From positions 1-5,191 of the forward strand of contig JAKAEG010000240.1 in assembly GCA_021819985.1 (NCBI GenBank): DNA of 5,191 nucleotides, given 5' to 3'. The position numbers were made by a program, and so were the translations under genes. Positions 1 through 5,191 of this stretch are shown one piece after another. The stretch comes from Nitrospirota bacterium (GTDB lineage Bacteria; Nitrospirota; Thermodesulfovibrionia; Thermodesulfovibrionales; JdFR-88). Each line of letters opens with the position of its first letter. Position 1 is the first letter of the stretch. Under the pieces are notes generated by a model. The model searched no databases and was not told the origin of the DNA. It saw only the letters and a program-made list of their open reading frames with translations.

Positions 1-112
1 ACCCCATCACCTTCGTGATGGCCGCCGTAAGGGTCGTCTTCCCATGGTCCACATGCCCGATCGTCCCTATGTTCGCGTGGGGCTTTACTCTTTCAAACTT
101 AGCCTTTGCCAT
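1..112 (-). CDS. tuf: Elongation factor Tu, N-terminal fragment (cut by window edge)
   Basis: Only the first 37 codons are present; the gene continues beyond position 1. EF-Tu is the cytoplasmic GTPase that carries aminoacyl-tRNA to the ribosomal A site. The visible N terminus begins MAKAKFERVKPHANIGTIGH, and the P-loop GHVDHGKT lies at residues 19-26, with Lys25 and Thr26 as the phosphate and magnesium contacts expected of the family. The ATG at 112 is supported by an AGGAGG ribosome binding site nine bases upstream. The gene is last in the visible rpsL-rpsG-fusA-tuf order, 13 bases after fusA, so this is the str-operon copy; many bacteria carry a second tuf elsewhere, which cannot be judged here. 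The P-loop sequence and operon position make the identification secure. Confidence 0.97.
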   Translation of the reverse strand, partial: MAKAKFERVKPHANIGTIGHVDHGKTTLTAAITKVMG

Positions 113-121
113 TTATCATGC

Positions 122-127
122 CCTCCT
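122..127 (-). promoter_or_regulatory. Ribosome binding site of tuf, overlapping the fusA stop codon
   Basis: The minus strand reads AGGAGG, a full Shine-Dalgarno match, nine bases before the tuf ATG. Its first two bases are the last two bases of the fusA TAG stop codon (126-128). A ribosome terminating on fusA therefore covers the tuf initiation region, which fits translational coupling of EF-G and EF-Tu. An out-of-frame ATG at 119-117 lies between the site and the true start. Confidence 0.85.
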
Positions 128-2198
128 ATTTGCCTTTAACCTTTTCGATTATCGCCTCGGAGATCCCCTTCGGGACTTCCTCGTAATGAGAGAACTGCAT
201 CGTGTATGTGGCCCTTCCCTGGGTCATGGACCTTAGATCCGTGGCATATCCGAACATTTCACTTAATGGCACCAGCGCCTTGATGACCTGCGCGTTGCCC
301 CTTTTCTCCATCATCTGCACCTTGCCCCGCCTGGAGTTCAGGTTGCCGATTACATCGCCCATATAGGACTCGGGCGTTACCACTTCTATAATCATAACGG
401 GCTCAAGGAGCACCGTGCTGGCCTTTTTGCAGGCATCCTTGAACGCCATGGAGGCCGCTATCTTGAATGCCATTTCCGAGGAGTCGACCTCGTGATAGGA
501 GCCGTCATAGAGGGTGGCCTTCACGTTCATGAGGGGATATCCCGCCAGAACGCCTGAATCCATCGCCTCTTTCACGCCCTTTTCAACCGCCGACACATAC
601 TCCCTGGGGACCGCGCCGCCTATTACCTTGTTTTCGAACTCGAAATTCTTGCCGTCCTTAAGCGGCTCTATCTGCAGATAGACATGGCCATACTGTCCGC
701 GTCCGCCCGTCTGCCTGATGAACTTGCCTTCCGCCTTGGCCATCGCCTTGATCGTTTCCTTGTAGGCGACCTGCGGCTTGCCCACGTTCGCGCCGACCTT
801 GAACTCCCGTATCAGCCTGTCTACGATTATCTCAAGATGAAGCTCGCCCATTCCCGCGATAATCGTCTGCCCGGTCTCCTCGTTGGTAAACACCCTGAAG
901 GAGGGGTCTTCCTGGGAAAGCTTCATAAGCGAATGGGACAGCTTGTCCTGGTCCGCCTTACTCTTTGGCTCTATGGCGACCGATATGACCGGCTCCGGGA
1001 ATTCCATGCTCTCCAGGATGACAGGGTTTTTCTCATCGCAAAGGGTGTCGCCGGTAAGGGTGTCCTTCAGGCCCACCGCCGCGACGATGTCTCCGGCTGA
1101 GGTCTCTTTTACGTCTTCTCTTTTATTGGCATGCATCCTCAAAAGCCTGCCGACCCTCTCGCGCCTGTTTTTGACCGAGTTGTACACATAGGAACCGGAG
1201 CTGAGCACGCCCGAATATATTCTCAGATACGTCAGCTGGCCCACGAACGGGTCCGTCATTATCTTGAAGGCAAGAGCGGAAAAAGGCTCCTCGATATTTG
1301 CGTGGCGGACGATCTCATTGCCCTCTGTGTCAGTACCGGTAATCGGCGGCACATCAAGCGGCGAAGGAAGATAGTCCACAACGGCATCCAGAAGCTGCTG
1401 AACGCCTTTATTCTTGAAGGCGGTGCCGCAGAGCACCGGGGTTATTTTCATTTCTATGGTGCCGCGCCTGATGGCGGCTTTTATCTCTTCGGGAGTTATC
1501 TCCGCGCCGGAAAGGTATTTTTCCATTATGTTCTCGTCGAAGTCGGCCAGAGCCTCAAGCATCTTTTCCCTCGCGGCAAGGGCCTCCGGCACAAGTTCTT
1601 CCGGTATGGCGTTTTCTTCGTAGCTGTGCCCCATCGACTCCACATCGAACCGGAAAGCCTTCATGTTTATGATGTCCACGGGGCCGATGAAATTCTCTTC
1701 CGCTCCGTTTGGTATCTGGACGCTGACGGGCCTGGCGCCGAGCCTCTCGACCATGCTCTCCACGCTCGAATAGAAATCCGCGCCAACTCTGTCCATCTTG
1801 TTCATGAAGGCGATTCTGGGGACATTGTACTTGTCCGCCTGCCTCCAGACGGTCTCGGACTGGGGCTCGACACCGGAAACGGCGTCAAATAATGCCACCG
1901 CGCCGTCAAGCACTCTTAACGCCCTCTCCACTTCCACGGTGAAATCCACGTGGCCCGGAGTATCTATTATATTGATCTTGTAGTCTTTCCAATGGCAGGT
2001 GGTTGCGGCTGATGTTATTGTGATGCCTCTTTCCTGTTCCTGGACCATCCAGTCCATGACGGCAGTGCCCTCATGAACCTCCCCTATCTTGTAGGTTACG
2101 CCCGTGTAGAACAGGATACGCTCGGTAGTGGTAGTCTTGCCGGCGTCTATGTGGGCCATTATTCCGATGTTGCGCGTTTTTCTCAGTGGATTGTTCAA
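126..2198 (-). CDS. fusA: Elongation factor G
   Basis: EF-G is the GTPase that drives tRNA-mRNA translocation and, with ribosome recycling factor, splits terminated ribosomes. The 690-residue length is normal. GTPase motifs are intact: AHIDAGKT (15-22), RGITIT of switch I (57-62), DTPGH (79-83, His83 being the catalytic histidine) and NKMD (133-136). The C-terminal half shows the domain III motif GMGELHLE, the domain IV stretches RQTGGRGQYGHV and GGAVPREYVSAVEKG, the domain IV tip SYHEVDSSE with its conserved His near residue 569, and the domain V stretch NLNSRRGKV. The start is a TTG: no ATG or GTG lies between the in-frame rpsG stop codon eight codons upstream and the P-loop, and AAGAGG is correctly spaced before the TTG. 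The gene is third in the str operon, 21 bases after rpsG. It looks like a canonical translocase, not a divergent paralogue, given the intact motifs and context. Confidence 0.98.
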   Translation of the reverse strand: MNNPLRKTRNIGIMAHIDAGKTTTTERILFYTGVTYKIGEVHEGTAVMDWMVQEQERGITITSAATTCHWKDYKINIIDTPGHVDFTVEVERALRVLDGAVALFDAVSGVEPQSETVWRQADKYNVPRIAFMNKMDRVGADFYSSVESMVERLGARPVSVQIPNGAEENFIGPVDIINMKAFRFDVESMGHSYEENAIPEELVPEALAAREKMLEALADFDENIMEKYLSGAEITPEEIKAAIRRGTIEMKITPVLCGTAFKNKGVQQLLDAVVDYLPSPLDVPPITGTDTEGNEIVRHANIEEPFSALAFKIMTDPFVGQLTYLRIYSGVLSSGSYVYNSVKNRRERVGRLLRMHANKREDVKETSAGDIVAAVGLKDTLTGDTLCDEKNPVILESMEFPEPVISVAIEPKSKADQDKLSHSLMKLSQEDPSFRVFTNEETGQTIIAGMGELHLEIIVDRLIREFKVGANVGKPQVAYKETIKAMAKAEGKFIRQTGGRGQYGHVYLQIEPLKDGKNFEFENKVIGGAVPREYVSAVEKGVKEAMDSGVLAGYPLMNVKATLYDGSYHEVDSSEMAFKIAASMAFKDACKKASTVLLEPVMIIEVVTPESYMGDVIGNLNSRRGKVQMMEKRGNAQVIKALVPLSEMFGYATDLRSMTQGRATYTMQFSHYEEVPKGISEAIIEKVKGK

Positions 2199-2204
2199 GT
2201 CTAA

Positions 2205-2210
2205 CCTCTT
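2205..2210 (-). promoter_or_regulatory. Ribosome binding site that fixes the TTG start of fusA
   Basis: The minus strand reads AAGAGG, six bases before the TTG at 2198-2196. It lies inside the 21-base gap after the rpsG stop codon. The next in-frame ATG downstream is codon 14, which would remove the residues just before the P-loop, so this site supports TTG as the true start. Confidence 0.75.
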
Positions 2211-2219
2211 CTGTTCTGC

Positions 2220-2690
2220 TTACCATCTATAATGAGCAAAGGCCCTATTGGCCTCCGCCATTTTATGGGTGTCTTCCTTCTTCTTGAAGGAACTGCCCGT
2301 GTTATTAAAAGCATCCAGCAGCTCTCCTGCGAGCTTCTCTCTCATCGTCCTTTCGCTGCGTTTGCGGGAGAAGGTGATGAGCCATCTGAAAGCAAGGGCC
2401 ATGCGCCTTTGCGGCCTTATCTCGATCGGCACCTGGTAAGTCGCGCCGCCGACCCTTCTGGGCTTGACCTCAAGGACGGGCTTTACATTTTCGAGCGCCT
2501 GCTTGAAAACCTTCAGGGGGTCCTGTCCGGTCTTCTGCTTCATTATGTCGAAGGCCCCGTAGCAGGCCCTTTCGGCAGTCGCTTTCTTGCCGTCTTCCAT
2601 GAGGGCGCTGACGAACTTGCTCACTATCTTGCTGCCAAACTTGGGATCCGGCAGTTGCTCTCTTTTTTCCGCTACTCTTCTTCTAGGCAT
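2220..2690 (-). CDS. rpsG: 30S ribosomal protein S7
   Basis: S7 nucleates assembly of the head of the 30S subunit by binding the 3' major domain of 16S rRNA and lines the E-site exit channel. The 156-residue product has the usual length of the short bacterial form. It begins MPRRRVAEKR, carries the core stretch EVKPRRVGGATYQVPIEIRP around residues 74-93, and ends with the family signature KKKEDTHKMAEANRAFAHYR near the C terminus. The ATG start has a modest AGGAAAG site (2702-2708) 11 bases upstream. It lies 38 bases after rpsL and 21 bases before fusA. In Escherichia coli, S7 represses the str operon by binding the rpsL-rpsG spacer; here that spacer is short and AT-rich with no visible fold, so that control is not evident. 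Confidence 0.98.
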   Translation of the reverse strand: MPRRRVAEKREQLPDPKFGSKIVSKFVSALMEDGKKATAERACYGAFDIMKQKTGQDPLKVFKQALENVKPVLEVKPRRVGGATYQVPIEIRPQRRMALAFRWLITFSRKRSERTMREKLAGELLDAFNNTGSSFKKKEDTHKMAEANRAFAHYRW

Positions 2691-2728
2691 TTTCTATTTG
2701 TCTTTCCTGTAGAGTAAATTAAAAATTC

Positions 2729-3100
2729 CTATTTGGGTTTTTTAGCGCCGTACTTGGAACGGCTCCTACGCCTGTCGCCAACACCGGAGGTGTCCAGCGC
2801 GCCCCTTATAATGTGATACCTGACGCCCGGAAGGTCCTTGACCCTGCCACCCCTTATAAGGACTATCGAATGCTCCTGCAGGTTATGGCCGACACCCGGT
2901 ATGTAGGCGGTCACCTCCATGCCGTTTGTAAGCCTCACCCTGGCCACTTTTCTCAAAGCGGAGTTGGGCTTCTTTGGGGTCATTGTGGACACCCTCAGGC
3001 ATACGCCCCTTTTCTGCGGACAGGACTTCAGGGCCGGGCTTTTCGTCTTGACCCTAAGCTCTTTCCTGCCTTTTCTTACGAGCTGCGCAATAGTCGGCAC
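2729..3100 (-). CDS. rpsL: 30S ribosomal protein S12
   Basis: S12 sits at the decoding centre of the small subunit and influences accuracy of codon reading. From the GTG at 3100 the protein is 123 residues, the usual size, and starts M-P-T-I-A-Q-L-V-R-K, the standard S12 N terminus. The core stretch TPKKPNSALRK (41-51) and RVKDLPGVRYH (86-96) are intact. Lys43 and Lys88, whose substitution is known to give streptomycin resistance in other bacteria, are both lysine, and Asp89, the RimO methylthiolation site in E. coli, is present. An in-frame TTG six codons upstream would add Y-F-G-G-K but is not preferred, because those codons encode the Shine-Dalgarno sequence itself. It is the first gene of the operon, about 50 bases downstream of a good promoter. 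Confidence 0.98.
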   Translation of the reverse strand: MPTIAQLVRKGRKELRVKTKSPALKSCPQKRGVCLRVSTMTPKKPNSALRKVARVRLTNGMEVTAYIPGVGHNLQEHSIVLIRGGRVKDLPGVRYHIIRGALDTSGVGDRRRSRSKYGAKKPK

Positions 3101-3104
3101 TTTT

Positions 3105-3109
3105 CCTCC
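3105..3109 (-). promoter_or_regulatory. Ribosome binding site that fixes the GTG start of rpsL
   Basis: The minus strand reads GGAGG followed by four A bases and then GTG-CCG-ACT. The spacing is slightly short, but the match and the resulting Met-Pro-Thr N terminus agree on this start. The upstream TTG (3118-3116) has only AAAGG directly abutting it and a distant GAGGG. Confidence 0.85.
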
Positions 3110-3153
3110 AAAATACAACCTTTGTTAATTCCCTCGTGAAATGCTGAAAAGAA

Positions 3154-3182
3154 AGATTAACAGAGTTCTATTTTTTTGTCAA
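3154..3182 (-). promoter_or_regulatory. Sigma70-type promoter of the str operon
   Basis: On the minus strand a perfect -35 box TTGACA (3182-3177) is followed by a 17-base spacer and the -10 hexamer TAATCT (3159-3154). The spacer ends in TGT, giving an extended -10 (TGnTAATCT), which can compensate for the imperfect hexamer. Transcription would begin near 3147, leaving a leader of roughly 47 bases before the rpsL GTG. Position just upstream of rpsL and ideal spacing support it; there is no experimental proof. No A-rich upstream activating stretch is visible next to the -35 box. Confidence 0.75.
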
Positions 3183-3379
3183 CCTTTCCGTGCTTGAACA
3201 ACGGATATGCGGGAGCAAGTACGTTTATTCCTGCCTGCCAGAATCCGGATGGGACCAGATGTGGGGGTACGCTTGCCATCCTGCCCAAATATTCTAAAGG
3301 AAAATCCGGTTAATGTAAATGGTCCATGTCAAGGACAGTCTTTTTAAAATAAAATAGTTAAAAAACCAGCTTTCAATCC
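3183..3379. other. Non-coding region between the str promoter and the MITE, function unknown
   Basis: No convincing gene is present here. A block of relatively G+C-rich sequence (about 3190-3290) is followed by AT-rich sequence (about 3340-3365), including a six-base T run on the minus strand at 3365-3360. The block is bounded by an imperfect inverted pair, AACGGAT (3200-3206) and ATCCGGTT (3304-3311). A 46-codon plus-strand ORF (3207-3347) crosses it but has no ribosome binding site. The region could be leftover mobile DNA or an unrecognised regulatory region upstream of rpsL; neither can be shown from the sequence. Confidence 0.5.
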
Positions 3380-3381
3380 TA

Positions 3382-3520
3382 ACAGGCTGTTGTAAAGCTC
3401 TATTGAAGATTTTGTCTGTCATTCCCGCGTAGGCGCATTTAAAAACAAGTCAAATTGGATGCCCGATTAATACCTCGGGCATGACGTCTTTAATGAAATG
3501 CGGGTTTTTCAACAGCCTGT
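3382..3520. mobile_element. MITE-like element with terminal inverted repeats and TA flanks
   Basis: The left end ACAGGCTGTTG (3382-3392) and the right end CAACAGCCTGT (3510-3520) are perfect reverse complements, and the match resumes after one mismatch with an A/T run. Each end is flanked by TA (3380-3381 and 3521-3522), as expected of a TA target duplication of the IS630/Tc1-mariner type. The 139-bp interior has no ORF of note but has a second inverted pair, GTCATTCCCG (3418-3427) and CGGGCATGAC (3476-3485), with nine of ten positions matching. No transposase is present, so it would be non-autonomous. The right end overlaps the hemW stop codon. The assignment to a transposase family is inference from the TA flanks only. 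Confidence 0.7.
3459..3482. repeat. Perfect 8-bp hairpin inside the MITE-like element
   Basis: ATGCCCGA (3459-3466) and TCGGGCAT (3475-3482) are perfect reverse complements separated by an eight-base loop. In hemW transcripts this would fold just after the stop codon. On the minus strand the next T run lies about 12 bases beyond the stem, too far for a convincing intrinsic terminator, though some attenuation is possible. Confidence 0.6.
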
Positions 3521-4713
3521 TACAGCCCGGCTCCAGCCAGCAGGCGCAGAATAATGCTGTTTAATAAAGGGAAGCCATTGTGGGTTGCATGCAGGCGGCA
3601 GCCTGATATTTGAAGAAGGCCTTCTTTAATAAGAGGGGCCGCTGCTTTTGCGATGCCCTTCACAAACAAATCATCCCGCAAAAACAAATCGTCCTGCACA
3701 AACAAATCCGGCATGGCCGGCTCCGCCACTTTTGAAAGGGATAAAAAAATCCCTTCGCGCGTCCTTAGCCCCAAAAAAACAAACTCCCGTTTCGCATCTT
3801 CAGGCGTGAGTTCGCAGATGTCAACCGCAGGCAGCCGGTCTTTTTCAAGCAATTCCATATACTGAAAAACATCCTCATTATTTCCCCACCGTTTACCATC
3901 TTTAAACGAATGCGCCGCCGCCCCGAAGCCAAGATATTCTCCCCGCCGCCAGTAGTTCATGTTATGACGGGACTCATGTCCGGGCATTGCGTAATTTGAA
4001 ATTTCATAATGAATAAAGCCCGCATTTTCAAGCGCCTCTTCCGCCATGAAGTAAAACCGCAGCATTTCATCTTCTTCCGGCATCAGCAGGGGCCCTTTTT
4101 TCACAAGCCCTGAAAGCGGGGTGTTTTCCTCAAGTGTAAGCTCATAAGCCGAGATATGGGTAACACCCAGCATCAAAGCGGTATCAAGCGTTTTTCGCCA
4201 GTCGTCCATATTCTGCCCCGGTATGCCGTAGATGAGGTCGATCGAGATCCTTCCATTTTCAAACCCTGCTTTCTTTGCAGAATCCAGCGCTTCAAGCGCA
4301 TCTGTTGATGAATGGATTCTGCCAAGCAGTTTCAGTTCCGCGTCATTGAAAGACTGGACGCCCAGGCTTATCCTGTTTACTCCCAGTTCAAGCAGGACCC
4401 GTAGTTTTTCCGCATCGACTGTCGCCGGGTTTGCCTCTATCGTGATCTCCGCATCTTCATGAAAATCAAAATTCCGCCCTATCGTTTTAACCAGTTTTTT
4501 TAACTGCACGCTATCAAGAGAGGTAGGCGTGCCGCCTCCTATGAACAGGGTAGCCAATTTATGTTTCGGAAGGCCACACAAGGACATCTCTTTCGAGACC
4601 GCATCCAGATATCTGTCAGAAATCGAGCGGCTGTACGGCATGGAAACAAAATCGCAGTATACGCATTTTTTTGAAAGGCAAAAAGGTATGTGAATATAAA
4701 CGGATTCGACCAT
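3520..4713 (-). CDS. hemW: HemW-type radical SAM heme chaperone (HemN-like family)
   Basis: HemW proteins bind heme and a [4Fe-4S] cluster and are thought to deliver heme to respiratory enzymes; they were long annotated as oxygen-independent coproporphyrinogen oxidases. The 397-residue length is typical. Visible motifs are YIHIPFC (6-12), the cluster cysteines Cys12, Cys17 and Cys20 followed by Asp-Phe, the SAM-binding GGGTPTSL (59-66), EANP (93-96), GVQSF (118-122), YGIPGQ (162-167), HNMNYW (250-255) and YLGFGAAAHSF (260-270), then a winged-helix-like C-terminal region. Asp follows the third cysteine where true HemN has a further CxC cysteine, favouring HemW. The cluster spacing is CX4CX2C, one residue longer than the usual CX3CX2C. 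An 18-bp tandem repeat lies at residues 336-352. The TAA stop is partly supplied by the MITE-like element. The ATG has no clear ribosome binding site. The family assignment is firm; the exact activity is inferred. Confidence 0.93.
   Translation of the reverse strand: MVESVYIHIPFCLSKKCVYCDFVSMPYSRSISDRYLDAVSKEMSLCGLPKHKLATLFIGGGTPTSLDSVQLKKLVKTIGRNFDFHEDAEITIEANPATVDAEKLRVLLELGVNRISLGVQSFNDAELKLLGRIHSSTDALEALDSAKKAGFENGRISIDLIYGIPGQNMDDWRKTLDTALMLGVTHISAYELTLEENTPLSGLVKKGPLLMPEEDEMLRFYFMAEEALENAGFIHYEISNYAMPGHESRHNMNYWRRGEYLGFGAAAHSFKDGKRWGNNEDVFQYMELLEKDRLPAVDICELTPEDAKREFVFLGLRTREGIFLSLSKVAEPAMPDLFVQDDLFLRDDLFVKGIAKAAAPLIKEGLLQISGCRLHATHNGFPLLNSIILRLLAGAGL
3663..3709. repeat. In-frame 18-bp tandem repeat within hemW
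   Basis: Two full units (3663-3680 and 3681-3698) and about 11 bases of a third share the pattern AAACAAATC-RTCC-YGCA on the plus strand. Read in the hemW frame they encode successive hexapeptides DLFVQD, DLFLRD and DLFVKG (residues 336-353). Because the unit is a multiple of three, copy-number change would add or remove six residues without a frameshift. Confidence 0.8.
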
Positions 4714-4751
4714 TCTTTATATTATGATGGATTTCTAATAGAATATTTTTC
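4714..4751. promoter_or_regulatory. Compact divergent promoter region between hemW and mazG
   Basis: Only 38 AT-rich bases separate the two start codons. On the plus strand TTTATA (4716-4721) and TAGAAT (4739-4744), 17 bases apart, form a plausible promoter whose start point would fall at or near the mazG ATG. On the minus strand CATAAT (4726-4721) is a possible -10 box for hemW, again close to its ATG, but its -35 is poor. Neither gene has a Shine-Dalgarno match here. The promoters would overlap, so the two genes may compete for polymerase. Confidence 0.4.
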
Positions 4752-5191
4752 ATGATGAAAATAAAAAACTCTTCAGAGGATCATGGTCATGAATTTGAAA
4801 AGCTTCTGGAAATAACAAAGGCGCTCCGCGAACGTTGCCCCTGGGACAAGAAACAGACAATGAAGTCCCTCAAGCCCTATATCATCGAGGAGGCATACGA
4901 GGCGGTTGAGGCCATAGACGAAGAGGACCCGGAAAAGATAAAAGAGGAGCTTGGGGACGTGCTCTTCCAGGTTGTGCTTCAATCACAGATAGCCGGCGAG
5001 AAAAACCTGTTTGATATAGGCGGGGTGCTTGAGGCCATTTCCAAAAAGATGGTATCCAGGCATCAGCACGTCTTCGAGGCGGACACGGAAATAAAGACGG
5101 CGGAGGACGTAGTTGAAAAATGGCAGGAGCACAAAAAACGCGAAGGCAAGCTTAAACTGAGCATTCTTGAGGGGATACCAGCCGGCATGCC
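4752..5191 (+). CDS. mazG: MazG family nucleoside triphosphate pyrophosphohydrolase, N-terminal part (cut by window edge)
   Basis: MazG hydrolyses (d)NTPs to the monophosphate and pyrophosphate; in E. coli it also affects the stringent response by lowering ppGpp, and it is regarded as a house-cleaning enzyme. The 146 visible codons cover the first MazG domain: CPWDKKQT (29-36), the metal-binding EEAYE (46-50) and EELGD (65-69), and KKMVSRHQHVF (98-108), where the usual histidine-proline-histidine is His-Gln-His. The last visible residues, LEGIPAGM, are typical of the linker toward the second domain, so a full two-domain protein of about 260 residues is likely. Two adjacent ATGs (4752 and 4755) are in frame and neither has a Shine-Dalgarno sequence, so the exact start is uncertain; an in-frame TGA at 4725-4727 limits upstream extension. 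It is divergent from hemW with no obvious functional link. Confidence 0.93.
   Translation, partial: MMKIKNSSEDHGHEFEKLLEITKALRERCPWDKKQTMKSLKPYIIEEAYEAVEAIDEEDPEKIKEELGDVLFQVVLQSQIAGEKNLFDIGGVLEAISKKMVSRHQHVFEADTEIKTAEDVVEKWQEHKKREGKLKLSILEGIPAGM

Noticed and set aside
1131..1892. 253-codon plus-strand open frame, with shorter ones at 684-1100 and 883-1191
   Set aside because: They lie entirely antisense to the conserved fusA coding sequence, have no recognisable motifs, and are expected by-products of its codon use.
2828..2977. Possible streptomycin-resistance alleles in S12
   Set aside because: Lys43 and Lys88 are both the sensitive-type lysines, so no such allele is present.
2232..3139. 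Plus-strand open frames of 161 and 108 codons over rpsG and rpsL
   Set aside because: They are antisense to two universally conserved ribosomal protein genes and show no family features.
3327..3332. Second perfect TTGACA on the minus strand
   Set aside because: No acceptable -10 hexamer occurs at 15-18 bases spacing; the sequences there are G+C-rich such as CCGGAT.
3207..3347. 46-codon plus-strand ORF starting MREQVRLFLP
   Set aside because: No ribosome binding site and no recognised family; kept only as part of the unexplained block.
3440..3482. Intrinsic terminator for hemW formed by the MITE hairpin
   Set aside because: The T run on the minus strand is about 12 bases from the stem, so the usual stem plus immediate T-tract is absent.
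4773..4982. 69-codon minus-strand open frame
   Set aside because: It is antisense to the metal-binding core of mazG, which is clearly the real gene.

Overview
The window holds a bacterial translation operon and, upstream of it, a divergent pair of housekeeping genes. Positions 1-3182 contain, on the minus strand, the classic str operon: promoter, rpsL (ribosomal protein S12), rpsG (S7), fusA (EF-G), and the first 37 codons of tuf (EF-Tu), which runs off the left edge. Gaps between these genes are 38, 21 and 13 bases, so they are almost certainly co-transcribed.

Positions 3183-3519 have no convincing gene. They hold about 200 bases of unexplained sequence next to the str promoter and a 139-bp element with terminal inverted repeats that looks like a MITE. 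The element sits exactly at the 3' end of hemW and contributes part of its stop codon. hemW (radical-SAM heme chaperone family, minus strand) fills 3520-4713. After a 38-bp divergent intergenic region, mazG (nucleoside triphosphate pyrophosphohydrolase) starts on the plus strand and runs off the right edge.

The organism is a bacterium with moderate G+C content. The protein sequences look like those of deep-branching Gram-negative lineages such as Nitrospirota or Desulfobacterota, but this is an impression and not a placement. The str operon follows hemW here and not rpoBC, and it has its own promoter.

The four str products act together in elongation. S12 and S7 are 30S subunit proteins, EF-Tu delivers aminoacyl-tRNA, and EF-G drives translocation. 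HemW and MazG are unrelated housekeeping functions.

I found no previously undescribed multi-gene system. The points most worth a second look are small: a non-canonical CX4CX2C cluster motif in HemW, an in-frame 18-bp tandem repeat in the same gene, the MITE that replaced the end of the hemW stop codon, non-ATG starts for rpsL (GTG) and fusA (TTG), and a hemW/mazG divergent region with no Shine-Dalgarno sequence for either gene.
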